64,000 nt of DNA from Sphingopyxis sp. LK2115 (GCF_014595975.1 NZ_JABWGQ010000051.1:1-64000), one strand, 5' to 3'. Counted from the stretch's first letter, positions 27,469-36,866 are shown. Numbers and translations are program-made. Notes: generated by a model not told the origin, from the sequence alone.

Positions 27469-28577
27469 GCTTCGACCGGCCCGTCGACGCCCAGTCGCCA
27501 TCCGCATCCGAGCCGAGCGGGATCGTCGGCGTCGGTGAGCGCCGCGACGGTGCGCCAGCCGTCGGCGCGCAGGCTTGCCGCAACCGCTGCGTCGTGACCG
27601 AGCGGCAGGAAGATGCGCCGCTCGCCCATGTCTTCGGCTCCCAGCCCGGCGTCGATCAGCGGATCGGGATAGAGCGAAAAACCGACCGCGGCCTCCTCCG
27701 CCTCGCCGACGGGAATCGCATAGGCCCCTCCGCGACCGACCGCATCGCCCTGTCCGGGGACGAAGACCTGGAAACCGAACCAGCTTTGATAGGCGAAACC
27801 GTGGCGCTCGGTCGGATCGAGCGTCAGCGTCACGCGGTCGCGGATCGGTGCGGCGATGGCTTCCAATGCGTCGATGCGCGCGCCCAGCACGCCGCTGGTA
27901 TCGAAGGCTCGCAGGTCGGCGATCGCCCGGTCGAATGGCCCGGTGGCGCGGAGCAGCGGCAGATAGGCCTCGGCGCCGAGTTGCGCGAGCGCGCCGGCGT
28001 CCTTGGCGTCGAGCTCGTCGCGAAGCTGCTGAAGGTCGGCGGCCACGGGCAGCGGACCGCTCGAAAGCAGGTCGACGACGTCGGGAAGGGTGAAGTCGAT
28101 GGTGACGGGGCCGATGCCCGCGGCTTCGAGTGCGTCGATCGCGACCATCACGATCTCGCGCGCCGCGGCGACGCTGTCGCTGCCGATCAACTCGGCGCCG
28201 ACCTGCAACATCTCGCGCGCGGGGCGGAGCTGGCTGGCACGCAGTTTCACCACCTGTCCGGCGTAGCAGAGGCGCAGCGGGCGCGGCGATGCAGCGAGGA
28301 GCGAGGTCGCGATCCGCCCGACCTGGCGTGTGATGTCGGGGCGCAGCGCCAGCGTGCGCTGTGACACCGGATCGGTGAAGCGGAGAAGATCGCGGCCCGA
28401 CCGGTCGTCGTCGCTGCCCAGCGTCTCGCGAAACTCGGCGAGCGGCGGCGACACCCGGCCATAGCCGTGCGCGCGCATCGCGTCGACCAGCGCGCGCGTG
28501 ACGCGCGATGCCGCCTCGGCCTGTTGGGGGAGGCGATCGCGGAGGCCTTCGGGCAGCAGGGCAGGGATGCGAGGCAT
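27465..28577 (-). CDS. hisZ: ATP phosphoribosyltransferase regulatory subunit HisZ
   Basis: The 370-residue protein is a histidyl-tRNA-synthetase-like paralogue. It has LLPEGLRDRLP at the start, the class II core segment TLALRPDITRQVGRIA, and GRGGAY late in the chain, but no anticodon-binding domain, which fits HisZ. HisZ activates the short form of HisG in the first step of histidine synthesis. No hisG lies here; in sphingomonads hisZ sits in the serine operon, as it does here after serA. Confidence 0.85.
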   Translation of the reverse strand: MPRIPALLPEGLRDRLPQQAEAASRVTRALVDAMRAHGYGRVSPPLAEFRETLGSDDDRSGRDLLRFTDPVSQRTLALRPDITRQVGRIATSLLAASPRPLRLCYAGQVVKLRASQLRPAREMLQVGAELIGSDSVAAAREIVMVAIDALEAAGIGPVTIDFTLPDVVDLLSSGPLPVAADLQQLRDELDAKDAGALAQLGAEAYLPLLRATGPFDRAIADLRAFDTSGVLGARIDALEAIAAPIRDRVTLTLDPTERHGFAYQSWFGFQVFVPGQGDAVGRGGAYAIPVGEAEEAAVGFSLYPDPLIDAGLGAEDMGERRIFLPLGHDAAVAASLRADGWRTVAALTDADDPARLGCGWRLGVDGPVEA

Positions 28578-28617
28578 GGTCGGGCTCTCCTACGCGGTGC
28601 GTGCCGCAAGTGAAAGC

Positions 28618-28637
28618 CCCTCCCCTTGAGGGGAGGG
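28618..28637 (-). terminator. stem-loop between serA and hisZ
   Basis: Eight-base perfect arms (28618-28625 and 28630-28637) with a TTGA loop lie between the serA stop and the hisZ start. In the transcribed direction the stem is followed by GCTTTC only, so it may be a weak terminator, an attenuating pause or a member of a C/G-rich intergenic element family also visible near 50882-51010. Confidence 0.4.
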
Positions 28638-28648
28638 TGTTTGGTCAG

Positions 28649-30235
28649 TCAGAACTTCAACCCCTTCACCGTCTTTACGCCGGGAAGCTGGCAGATCTGC
28701 CACAGCAGCGGTTCGGGCATCGGCGAGTCGATCGAGAGTAGCAGGATCGCCTCTCCCCCCGCTTCGCGGCGGCCGAGGTGGAAGGTGCCGATGTTCAGTC
28801 CCGCGTCGCCCAGCGTGGTGCCGATGCGGCCGATAAAGCCCGGCGCATCTTCGTTGACGATATAGAGCATGTCGCCGTCGAGGTCGGCCTCGACCTTGAT
28901 GCCGAACATTTCGACCAGGCGTGGTTCATTGTTGCCGAACAGCGTGCCCGCGACCGAACGGTCGCCCGTTTCGGTCGCGACGGTGACGCGGACGAGCGTA
29001 TGATAATCGCCCTCGCGGTCGTGGCGCACCTCGCGCACGTCGAGCCCGCGTTCGCGTGCGAGGTGCGGCGCGTTGACCATGTTCACGCTGTCCGAATAGC
29101 GGCGCATCAGCCCGGTAAGCACCGCCGCAACGATCGGCTTCAGGTTGAGTTCGGCCGCCGCACCCTCGACCTCGACCGAAATATGGGTGAGATTATCGTG
29201 CGCAAGCTGACCGACAAGACTGCCAAGCTTTTCGGCAAGGCTCATATAGGGACGCAGCTTCGGCGCTTCCTCGGCCGACAGGCTGGGCACGTTGAGCGCG
29301 TTGGTGATGCCGCCGGTCAGCAGGTAATCGCTGATCTGCTCGGCCACCTGGATCGCGACATTGACCTGCGCCTCATCGGTCGACGCGCCGAGGTGAGGGG
29401 TGCAGATGAAGTTGGGAGCGTTGAACAGCGGGTGGTCGGCGGGCGGCGGCTCCTGCGCGAACACGTCGAGCGCGGCACCCGCGACATGGCCGCTTTCGAG
29501 CGCATCCTTCAATGCTTCTTCGTCGATCAGCCCGCCGCGCGCGCAGTTGATGATGCGCACGCCTTTCTTGGTCCGCGCAAGATTTTCCCGCGACAGGATA
29601 TTGCGTGTCTGGTCGGTCAGCGGTGTGTGCAGCGTGATGAAATCGGCGCGCGCGAGCAAGGTTGCAAGATCGGCCTTTTCGACGCCGAGTTCGATCGCGC
29701 GCTCGGGGGTCAGGAAGGGGTCGAAGGCGACGACCTTCATCTTGAGGCCCAGCGCGCGTTCGGCCACGATGCTGCCGATGTTGCCGCAGCCGATCAGGCC
29801 CAGCGTCTTCGACGTCAGCTCCACCCCCATGAAGTCGTTCTTCGGCCATTTGCCCGCCTGCGTTCCGGCATTCGCCTCCGGGATCTGGCGCGCGAGCGCG
29901 AACATCATCGCGATCGCGTGTTCGGCGGTGGTGATCGAATTGCCGAACGGGGTATTCATCACGACGACGCCCTTTTTCGATGCCGCCGCTATGTCGATAT
30001 TGTCGACGCCGATCCCGGCGCGGCCGACCACCTTCAGCCTGGTCGCGGCGGCGAGAACGTCGGCGGTGACTTTGGTGGCCGAACGGATCGCAAGGCCGTC
30101 ATAGTCGCCGATCATCGCGATCAGTTCGTCCCTGGTCTTGCCGGTGATGACGTCAACGTCGATGCCGCGCTCCTTGAAGATCGCGGCGGCCTTGGGGTCC
30201 ATCTTGTCGCTGATGAGGACTTTGGGTTGGGTCAT
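28649..30235 (-). CDS. serA: D-3-phosphoglycerate dehydrogenase
   Basis: The 528-residue enzyme oxidises 3-phosphoglycerate to 3-phosphohydroxypyruvate, the first step of serine synthesis. It has the NAD-binding GLIGCGNIGSIVAERA, the catalytic segment INCARGGLIDEEAL, a C-terminal ASB domain and a terminal ACT domain (VNEDAPGFIGRIGTTLGDAG) that usually binds serine. This is the long bacterial form. The ATG at 30235 gives the usual N-terminus (MTQPKVLISDKMD). It lies 108 bases downstream of serC on the same strand. Confidence 0.95.
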   Translation of the reverse strand: MTQPKVLISDKMDPKAAAIFKERGIDVDVITGKTRDELIAMIGDYDGLAIRSATKVTADVLAAATRLKVVGRAGIGVDNIDIAAASKKGVVVMNTPFGNSITTAEHAIAMMFALARQIPEANAGTQAGKWPKNDFMGVELTSKTLGLIGCGNIGSIVAERALGLKMKVVAFDPFLTPERAIELGVEKADLATLLARADFITLHTPLTDQTRNILSRENLARTKKGVRIINCARGGLIDEEALKDALESGHVAGAALDVFAQEPPPADHPLFNAPNFICTPHLGASTDEAQVNVAIQVAEQISDYLLTGGITNALNVPSLSAEEAPKLRPYMSLAEKLGSLVGQLAHDNLTHISVEVEGAAAELNLKPIVAAVLTGLMRRYSDSVNMVNAPHLARERGLDVREVRHDREGDYHTLVRVTVATETGDRSVAGTLFGNNEPRLVEMFGIKVEADLDGDMLYIVNEDAPGFIGRIGTTLGDAGLNIGTFHLGRREAGGEAILLLSIDSPMPEPLLWQICQLPGVKTVKGLKF

Positions 30236-30313
30236 GGAACTAACCTTCCGTGTGCTTGCGCGAAGGCGGGAGCCGAGCTCCCGATGCTTGCGCAATGAAA
30301 TGGCAGGAGATGG

Positions 30314-30333
30314 GTCCCCGCCTTCGCGGGGAC
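30314..30333. repeat. palindromic element between serC and serA
   Basis: An eight-base perfect inverted repeat (GTCCCCGC at 30314-30321, CTTC loop, complement at 30326-30333) occupies the serC-serA gap together with a second, looser hairpin around 30255-30296. Similar CCCGCCTTCGCGGG palindromes occur near 53700 and 58000, so this belongs to a dispersed family rather than to a unique regulatory site. Confidence 0.55.
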
Positions 30334-30342
30334 GCACAGAAA

Positions 30343-31467
30343 CTAACGGAGCGAGGCGTAAGCCCAGTCGAGCCACGGGCCGAGCGCTTCGATATCGGCG
30401 GTATCGACGGTCGCGCCGCACCAGATGCGCAGCCCCGGCGGCGCATCGCGATAGCCGGCGATGTCGTAAGCCGCGCCCTGCTTTTCGAGCAGCCCGGCGA
30501 ACCTCTTGATGAAGTCCGCATCGGCGCCTGCAACCGACAGGCAGACCGAGGTTTTCGAGCGGCTGGCGGGATCGGCGGCAAGGTGGCTGAGCCAGTCGCG
30601 TTCCGCGACAATTTTGTCGAGCGCCGCGGCATTGGCGTCGCTGCGGGCTTTCAGGCCGTCGAGACCGCCGAGCGACTTGGCCCATTCGAGCGCGAAGATC
30701 GCATCCTCCACCGCGAGCATCGAAGGGGTGTTGATCGTCTCGCCCTTGAATACGCCCTCGGCGAGCGCGCCCTTGCTGACAAGGCGGAACAGCTTGGGCA
30801 GCGGCCAGGCGGGAGTATAGGTTTCAAGCCGTTCGACCGCGCGCGGACCCAGGATCAGCACGCCGTGCCCGCCTTCGCCGCCAAGCACTTTCTGCCAGCT
30901 GAAGGTCGCGACGTCGATCTTGTCCCACGGCAGGTCGTAAGCGAATACCGCGCTGGTCGCATCGGCAAAGCTCAGCCCCTCGCGGTCGGCGGCGATCCAG
31001 TCGCCGTTCGGAACGCGCACGCCGCTGGTCGTGCCGTTCCAGGTGAAGAGCACGTCGTTCGACCAGTCCACTTGGCCAAGGTCGGGAAGCTGGCCGTAAT
31101 CGGCGCGGATGATTGTGGGATCGAGCTTCAGCTGCTTTGCCGCATCGGTAACCCAGCCCTCGCCAAAGCTTTCCCACGCAAGGGCGGTGACCGGACGCGC
31201 ACCCAGCATCGTCCACATCGCCATTTCAAAGGCGCCGGTGTCGCTGCCCGGCACGATGCCGATGCGGTGCGTGTCGGGAAGCTGCAGCATCTCGCGCATC
31301 AGGTCGATGCAATAAGCGAGGCGCGCCTTGCCGATCTTTGCGCGATGCGAACGGCCAAGCGATTCGGTAGCGAGTTTGTCGGGGGACCAGACCGGCGGCT
31401 TGGCGCAGGGTCCGGACGAAAAATAGGGGCGCTGAGGGCGCACCTCAGGCGTCGTCACTTCACTCAT
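30343..31467 (-). CDS. serC: phosphoserine aminotransferase
   Basis: The 374-residue PLP enzyme converts 3-phosphohydroxypyruvate and glutamate to phosphoserine and 2-oxoglutarate. It matches the alphaproteobacterial SerC type: YFSSGPCAKPP at the start, GIVPGSDTGAFEMAMW, and FSWQKVLGGEGGHGV, in which the Lys is the cofactor-binding residue. The start follows GGAGAG. It is the first gene of the serC-serA-hisZ unit and is divergent from the extensin-like gene. Confidence 0.95.
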   Translation of the reverse strand: MSEVTTPEVRPQRPYFSSGPCAKPPVWSPDKLATESLGRSHRAKIGKARLAYCIDLMREMLQLPDTHRIGIVPGSDTGAFEMAMWTMLGARPVTALAWESFGEGWVTDAAKQLKLDPTIIRADYGQLPDLGQVDWSNDVLFTWNGTTSGVRVPNGDWIAADREGLSFADATSAVFAYDLPWDKIDVATFSWQKVLGGEGGHGVLILGPRAVERLETYTPAWPLPKLFRLVSKGALAEGVFKGETINTPSMLAVEDAIFALEWAKSLGGLDGLKARSDANAAALDKIVAERDWLSHLAADPASRSKTSVCLSVAGADADFIKRFAGLLEKQGAAYDIAGYRDAPPGLRIWCGATVDTADIEALGPWLDWAYASLR

Positions 31468-31638
31468 TCAGTCTCTCCTTGCAGAGAGCGCGCGCGGCGT
31501 TGGGACCGCGTGGCCCGGAGCCGCGTTTAGGCTGCGCGCGCCGCCTGTCAAATAAATTGCACCCCTCGCGCGAATTTTTCCGACGATTGGCGCGAGGGTA
31601 TACCGCTTGTTCACCATTTCGTCGGTATTTTGACACCC

Positions 31639-32340
31639 ATGTTCTTCGCGCCGCTTCTGAAGCCCCGGACGCTCATCGCCGCCGCCGCCGCGCTGACCCT
31701 GTCGGCCTGTTTCGGTGCGCCCGACGTGATGAAAAAGGGGGGTGGAAACCGGACCATGGCCGCCAAACCGACGCGGCCGCAACCCGTTGCCGCCCCTTCC
31801 TTCACCAGCGTCGAGGCGCAGCAATGCGCGTTCGATCTCAAACAGGCCGGCGTGCGTTTCACGCCGCTTCCCGATCAGGACCATGGCGGCGGCTGTTCGT
31901 CGATCGATTCGGTGAAGCTTCTCGATGTCGGCGTTCCCGTATCGGGCCTGGGGCCGATGACCTGTCCGCTTGCGCGCAATTTTGCGGCCTGGGCGCAATA
32001 TGCCGTGAAGCCCGCCGCGCGCCGCTACTTCGGCACCGAGGTCGTGAAGATCGAAACCTTTGGAACATACAGCTGCCGTAACATCTATGGCGGCCGGTCG
32101 GGCCGCTTGTCGCAGCACGCCTATTCCAACGCGATCGATGTGTCGGGCTTTGTGCTTGCCGACGGGCGCCGCATCCTGCTCAGCGGCGGATGGAGGGGCG
32201 ATGTGGCATCGCAGGATTTCCTTCGCGCGCTCCACAAATCGGCGTGTCGCCGCTTCGGCACTGTGCTTGGCCCCGATTATAACGCCGCCCATCACGATCA
32301 TTTCCACTTCGACATGAGCGGCAACGGATATTGCCGCTGA
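31639..32340 (+). CDS. extensin-like C-terminal domain lipoprotein
   Basis: The protein has 233 residues from ATG 31639. A lipoprotein signal ends in LTLSAC (Cys about 24). The rest is the extensin-like C-terminal domain found in proteobacteria, with CSSIDSVKLLDVG, SRNIYGG-like CRNIYGGRSGRLSQHAYSNA and HHDHFHFDMS; the spaced His and Asp residues resemble peptidase M15-type metal ligands. A periplasmic peptidoglycan-peptidase role is plausible but not proven. A TTG three codons earlier is possible; no strong ribosome site is visible for either. Confidence 0.78.
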   Translation: MFFAPLLKPRTLIAAAAALTLSACFGAPDVMKKGGGNRTMAAKPTRPQPVAAPSFTSVEAQQCAFDLKQAGVRFTPLPDQDHGGGCSSIDSVKLLDVGVPVSGLGPMTCPLARNFAAWAQYAVKPAARRYFGTEVVKIETFGTYSCRNIYGGRSGRLSQHAYSNAIDVSGFVLADGRRILLSGGWRGDVASQDFLRALHKSACRRFGTVLGPDYNAAHHDHFHFDMSGNGYCR

Positions 32341-32347
32341 CCATGAT

Positions 32348-32375
32348 CGTCATTCCGGCCTTGGGCGGAATGACG
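32348..32375. repeat. palindromic element, family A
   Basis: Ten-base arms CGTCATTCCG (32348-32357) and complement (32366-32375) directly follow the extensin-like gene. The same GTCATTCCGGC...GCCGGGATGAC design recurs at about 38418, 42034, 46904, 48458 and 51964. It may serve as a processing or termination element. Confidence 0.6.
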
Positions 32376-32461
32376 AGGTTGTGGAGGCTGATCGTTTGCG
32401 TGATGCACCCCACGCGTAAAGAGCGGTGGCCAGCCGCCGGGTGATGTGCTTGAATGCGCCC

Positions 32462-34732
32462 ATGGCTGGCGATCGCCCCCGCTATAAACGCTATGATCGC
32501 CCCGCCGGCGGCTGGGGCGCGGCGGCGGCGACGGCCAAGGTGCTGCTCGAACAGAGCGTCGTGACCAAGGGATCGCGGGCGCTGTTGTCGATGAACCAGC
32601 CCGGCGGGTTCAAATGCCCCAGTTGCGCCTTTCCCGACGCCAGCTGCACCAAGAAGCTCGACTTCTGCGAAAATGGCGCCAAGGCGCTCGCGCACGAAGC
32701 GACCAAGTTTCGCGTCACGAGCGACTTTTTCGCGCAGCACAGCGTCGCCGAGCTGATGGCGCAGTCCGATTACTGGCTTGAGATGCAGGGCCGGCTGACC
32801 GAGCCGATGCGTTACGACGCCGCGACCGATCATTATGTTCCGGTCGGCTGGGACGAAGCCTTTGCGCTGATCGGCCGCCATTTGCGCGCGCTGGACAGTC
32901 CGCACCGCGCCGAATTCTATACGTCGGGCCGCACGTCGAACGAGGCCGCCTTTCTCTATGCGATTTTCGCGCGCGAGTTTGGCACGAACAATTTTCCCGA
33001 TTGCTCGAACATGTGCCATGAACCGACGAGCCGCGGCCTGCCGCCGTCGATCGGCATCGGCAAGGGCACGGTGATCCTCGACGATTTCGATCAGGCGCAG
33101 GCGATTTTCCTGATCGGCCACAATGCGGGGACGAACGCGCCGCGGATGATGACCCCGCTCGTCGAGGCGCGCCGACGCGGGGTGCCGATCGTCGCGGTCA
33201 ATCCGATGCCCGAACGCGCGCTCATCCGCTTCACCGAGCCGCAGGATGTGGTCCAGATGGCGACCTTCGGCTCGACCGAAATCAGCAGCGAGTTCGTGCA
33301 CATCAGGATCGGCGGCGACCTGGCGCTGCTCAAGGGCATGATGAAAATCCTGTTCGAGCGCGACGCCGCGGGCGAGGCGGTGCTCGACCATGATTTCATC
33401 GCCGAACATACCGACGGCCTTGCGGCGCTGCGCGCCGATGTCGAGGCGCTATCCTGGGACGCGATCACCGCCGCGGCGGGGATCGACGCGGCGCAGATCC
33501 GCCGCTGCGCCGACATCTATATCCGCTCGAACGCGACGATCATCTGCTACGGCATGGGCGTCACCCAGCACCAGCGCGGGTGCGAACTGGTGCAGCAAAT
33601 CGCCAACCTGCTTCTCCTGCGCGGCAATTTCGGCAAGCCCGGCGCGGGCATCTCGCCGATCCGCGGCCATTCGAACGTGCAGGGCGACCGCACCGTCGGC
33701 ATCGACGAACGGCCGTCCCCGGCCTATCTCGACCGCGTCCGCGATGTTTTCGGTTTCGATCCGCCGCGCGAGCACGGCCATCACAGCGTCGCGGCGGTCG
33801 AAGCAATGCTGTCGGGCAAGGCCAGGGTCTTCATCGGCCTCGGCGGCAATTTCGTCCGCGCGGTCCCCGATACCGAGCGTGCCTATGCCGCGATGCGGCA
33901 GCTCGACCTTAGTGTCGGCATCGCGACCAAGCTCAATCGCGGCCACCTCGGCCACGGCCGCGACGCGCTGATCCTGCCGGTGATCGCGCGCTCCGAGCGG
34001 ATCGAAACCGCGGCGGGCGAACAGTTCGTGACGATCGAGGATTCGATGTCGAACGTCACCGCGTCGCGCGGCGTGCTCGACCCCGCGAGCGAGCATCTTT
34101 TGTCCGAGGTCGAGATCGTCTGTCGCATCGCGATGGCGACGCTGCCGGACAGCAAGGTGGATTGGGCCAGCTATATCGACGATTACGGCCTGATCCGCGA
34201 CAAGATCGCCGACGTCTATCCTGCCATCTACGAAGGCTTTTCGGATCGTATCAGGGCGCCGGCGGGCTTTCACCTCGACATCCCTCCGCGTCGCCGCGTG
34301 TGGGCGACGCCGAACGGAAAGGCCAATTTCCTTGTCCTGCCGGGCCTGGCCGTGGATGCGGCGGTCGACGATCCCGCGATGCTGCGGCTCGCGACGGTGC
34401 GCTCGCACGACCAGTTCAACACGACGATCTACAGCTATAACGACCGCTATCGCGGCGTTTACGGCGACCGGATGGTGCTGTTCATGAACGCCGACGACAG
34501 GGCCGAGCGCGGCCTGCCCGAAGGCGCGCGCGTCGCGCTCGAAACGATCACGGCCGACGGCGTCGTGCGGCGTGTCGAGGGGCTGGCGCTGATCGACTAT
34601 CCGATGTCGCGGGGGTCGGTCGCGGGCTATTATCCCGAACTCAACCCGCTGCTCCCGCTCGCCTTCCACGACCGCGTGAGCGGCTGCCCCGCCGCCAAGG
34701 CGATTCCCGTGCGGGTGGTTGCGTCGGGTTAG
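32462..34732 (+). CDS. FdhF/YdeP-family molybdopterin oxidoreductase
   Basis: This 756-residue protein belongs to the YdeP branch of formate-dehydrogenase-like enzymes with a bis-molybdopterin guanine dinucleotide cofactor. Cys52, 55, 62 and 69 (spacing C-x2-C-x6-C-x6-C) would hold a 4Fe-4S cluster. CHEPTSRGL at 185-193 aligns with the Sec/Cys-His active site of FdhF, so Cys185 is the likely molybdenum ligand. GHSNVQGDRTVGI lies in the cofactor-binding core. No twin-arginine signal is present, so it is cytosolic. The substrate is unknown. FdhD and MobA, both needed for such cofactors, follow on the opposite strand. Confidence 0.85.
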   Translation: MAGDRPRYKRYDRPAGGWGAAAATAKVLLEQSVVTKGSRALLSMNQPGGFKCPSCAFPDASCTKKLDFCENGAKALAHEATKFRVTSDFFAQHSVAELMAQSDYWLEMQGRLTEPMRYDAATDHYVPVGWDEAFALIGRHLRALDSPHRAEFYTSGRTSNEAAFLYAIFAREFGTNNFPDCSNMCHEPTSRGLPPSIGIGKGTVILDDFDQAQAIFLIGHNAGTNAPRMMTPLVEARRRGVPIVAVNPMPERALIRFTEPQDVVQMATFGSTEISSEFVHIRIGGDLALLKGMMKILFERDAAGEAVLDHDFIAEHTDGLAALRADVEALSWDAITAAAGIDAAQIRRCADIYIRSNATIICYGMGVTQHQRGCELVQQIANLLLLRGNFGKPGAGISPIRGHSNVQGDRTVGIDERPSPAYLDRVRDVFGFDPPREHGHHSVAAVEAMLSGKARVFIGLGGNFVRAVPDTERAYAAMRQLDLSVGIATKLNRGHLGHGRDALILPVIARSERIETAAGEQFVTIEDSMSNVTASRGVLDPASEHLLSEVEIVCRIAMATLPDSKVDWASYIDDYGLIRDKIADVYPAIYEGFSDRIRAPAGFHLDIPPRRRVWATPNGKANFLVLPGLAVDAAVDDPAMLRLATVRSHDQFNTTIYSYNDRYRGVYGDRMVLFMNADDRAERGLPEGARVALETITADGVVRRVEGLALIDYPMSRGSVAGYYPELNPLLPLAFHDRVSGCPAAKAIPVRVVASG

Positions 34733-34810
34733 GGCGACCCCGGTTCAAAACGCCACCTCTCCAATGCCCTTCGCTCGACACGAACGGCAAAATGGGCCGG
34801 AATCTCCAGG

Positions 34811-35323
34811 TCAGCCCTTCGCCAGCCGTTCGAGATCCGCCACGCTGTTGATATTGGGCGGGTCGAAATCGCACCGCACCGCACGCGCGCCGATGCGGCG
34901 GGCAAAGGCGCGCACCGCCAGGTCGCCGGCTTCCCCCAGCATCGCTTTCACCTCGCCCAGCGCCGTGACGGGCCACAGCCCGATTACCGGCTGGCTGTCG
35001 AGGAAAGCGGGGGCGGGGGACAGTATCGCGGCAAGGTCGGCGGGCAGGCGGACGCAATCGACCGGCGCGCTCAGCAGCTGGTCGAACCCCTGGCCCGCCG
35101 CATGACCCAGCGCGCCCGCAATCGCGCCGAGCGGCCCCATGCCGGGGCGTGGCCAGTCGGCGATGCCGTCCGCGCGCCCGACGACGACGACCGCGTCGCA
35201 ATGGGGGGCGAGCGCGGCGCGCGCATGATCGAGCAGCGTGCGCCCGCCCAGCATCGCCAACGCCTTGTCCGACCCGAAGCGGCGCGAAGCCCCGCCGGCG
35301 AGGATCGCGCCCAATGTCCTCAT
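34811..35323 (-). CDS. mobA: molybdenum cofactor guanylyltransferase MobA
   Basis: The 170-residue product joins GMP to molybdopterin. The signature is at the N-terminus: GAILAGGASRRFGSDKAL, the nucleotide-binding loop with the conserved Lys. PRPGMGPLGAIAGAL and SAPVDCVRLP follow, with the Asp in the metal-binding position. It is slightly short for the family (about 190 residues). The ATG at 35323 overlaps the fdhD stop (ATGA), so the two are translated together. Its convergence with the oxidoreductase gene completes a molybdoenzyme module. Confidence 0.87.
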   Translation of the reverse strand: MRTLGAILAGGASRRFGSDKALAMLGGRTLLDHARAALAPHCDAVVVVGRADGIADWPRPGMGPLGAIAGALGHAAGQGFDQLLSAPVDCVRLPADLAAILSPAPAFLDSQPVIGLWPVTALGEVKAMLGEAGDLAVRAFARRIGARAVRCDFDPPNINSVADLERLAKG

Positions 35324-36123
35324 GCGATCATGCCTTGCCGATCGGCGATCACCAGCGCCGCGTCGGGCCTCGCCAGCGCCACCAGCGTCAGCCCCGCCGC
35401 CGCCGCGCGCGCCGCGGCGAGGCTTGTCGGCGCCGAGATGGTGACGAGCATCGGGCAACCCGCGCGCACCGTCTTTTCGACCAGTTCATAGCTGCACCGC
35501 GCCGACAGCAGGATGAAACCGTCGCCCGCGTCGATCCCCGCCCGCGCCAGCGCACCGATCAGCTTGTCGAGCGCATTGTGCCGCCCGACATCCTCACGCG
35601 CCAGCCGGATCGCGCCCGCGGGCGAGCAGAAGGCGGCGGCGTGGGCGGCACCCGTTGCGCGGCCGAGCGGCTGGTGTTCCTCGATCGCTGCAAGGGCGGC
35701 GGCAATGGCCGTGCGGTCGGTCATAATGCGCGCGGTCACCGGCGGCAGCGGGCGCAGCACCTCCTCGACATTCGCAATTCCGCACAGGCCGCAGCTGCTT
35801 TCGCTCACCCGCGTCCGCGCGCGTTCGAGCGCCGCGGCGTTGCGCTCGGCCGTCAGCCACAGCCGCAGCGCCCAGCCGTTCTCGATCGGCTGCACGTCGA
35901 TCCGCCGGATGTCGGCGGGCGCCGCGATCAGCCCTTCGCCCAGCGCAAAGCCGACGGCATAATCCTCCAGGTTCGCGGGCGTCGCCATCATCACCGCATA
36001 GGCGATGCCGCCGACCTCGACCGACACCGGCGCCTCGACGGCGATGCAGCGCTCGATCGCGGCATCGCCGGGCGCGCCGAGTCCCAGCCGGTCGACGAGG
36101 AGTTGGGTCGTCGCATCGTTCAT
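35320..36123 (-). CDS. fdhD: formate dehydrogenase accessory sulfurtransferase FdhD
   Basis: The 267-residue FdhD moves sulfur from a cysteine desulfurase to the molybdenum cofactor of formate-dehydrogenase-type enzymes. The reactive CGLCG pair is at Cys111 and Cys114. EDVGRHNALDKLIG, the most conserved FdhD block, and SARCSYELVEKTVRAGCP follow. It lies upstream of mobA with a four-base overlap. The only obvious client in the window is the YdeP-type enzyme encoded convergently. Confidence 0.9.
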   Translation of the reverse strand: MNDATTQLLVDRLGLGAPGDAAIERCIAVEAPVSVEVGGIAYAVMMATPANLEDYAVGFALGEGLIAAPADIRRIDVQPIENGWALRLWLTAERNAAALERARTRVSESSCGLCGIANVEEVLRPLPPVTARIMTDRTAIAAALAAIEEHQPLGRATGAAHAAAFCSPAGAIRLAREDVGRHNALDKLIGALARAGIDAGDGFILLSARCSYELVEKTVRAGCPMLVTISAPTSLAAARAAAAGLTLVALARPDAALVIADRQGMIA

Positions 36124-36206
36124 CGCCGCTTCCTAACCGATCCGCGGTGCGCTGTCGCGGGCGTCGGTGATTGCCATTTGCGCGGCATGTCCTATGCCGA
36201 CGCATC

Positions 36207-36866
36207 ATGGACGTTCCGATTCAGGCAGTGCTCGTCGGCAAGGCGCGCCCCTTTCGCGGCGACGAGGCTTCGGCCATTGCAAAAACACCCGCCGCGGGTG
36301 CGGTCGTGGTCGGCCCGCTCGGCCTGGCGGGCGACGAGCAGGCCGATCGCAGCGTCCATGGCGGCATCGACAAGGCGATCCACCATTATCCCGCCGATCA
36401 TTATCCGCACTGGCGTTCTCGCCTCGGCGACGCGCCGCTGCTCGATACGGCGGGCGCGTTCGGCGAGAATATCGCGACCACAGGGCTTGACGAGCACAAT
36501 ATTTGCCTCGGCGACCGCTTCCGCCTCGGCACCGCGCTTGTCGAGGTGAGCCAGGCGCGCCAGCCATGCTGGAAACTCGACCATCGTTTCGGGGTGAAAG
36601 GCGTGATGGCAGAGGTCGTCGCGAGCCGTCGGACGGGCTGGTATTATCGCGTGCTCGAACCGGGGACGGTGCAGACGGGGGACAGGCTGAACCTTGTCGA
36701 CCGGCGGTGGCCAAACTGGCCGCTGGCATCGCTCTTCGGCCTCCTGATCGGCGGCGAAGCGAAGGCGCGCCTCGCCGACCTCAGCGCGCTCCGCACCGTC
36801 CCCGCGCTGGCCGAAACCTGGAAACTGCGCCGCGCCAAGCTCGCCGCGCAGTTCGGCGTCGATTAG
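36207..36866 (+). CDS. MOSC-domain protein (YiiM-like)
   Basis: The 219-residue protein has the YiiM-type MOSC fold: GLAGDEQADRSVHGGIDKAI with HHYPADHYPHW, GENIATTGLDE, and SQARQPCWKLDHRFG, in which Cys121 is the invariant MOSC cysteine that would bind the molybdenum cofactor. YiiM reduces N-hydroxylated compounds. The ATG at 36207 starts the domain; a TTG at 36171 is possible. It is divergent from fdhD, which suggests a shared molybdenum context. Its stop overlaps the convergent glpD stop by four bases. Confidence 0.82.
   Translation: MDVPIQAVLVGKARPFRGDEASAIAKTPAAGAVVVGPLGLAGDEQADRSVHGGIDKAIHHYPADHYPHWRSRLGDAPLLDTAGAFGENIATTGLDEHNICLGDRFRLGTALVEVSQARQPCWKLDHRFGVKGVMAEVVASRRTGWYYRVLEPGTVQTGDRLNLVDRRWPNWPLASLFGLLIGGEAKARLADLSALRTVPALAETWKLRRAKLAAQFGVD

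Noticed and set aside
23297-27583. A 1428-codon open frame on the minus strand opposite ylxR, infB and rbfA
   Set aside because: It is antisense to well-identified genes and its translation is low-complexity Arg/Asp/His-rich. Long stop-free antisense frames are expected in GC-rich genes with strong third-position bias.
28618-28637. The GGGGAGG stem as a strong terminator of serA
   Set aside because: The bases after the stem in the transcribed direction are GCTTTC only, and hisZ follows at once; readthrough is likely. It is listed as a weak candidate only.
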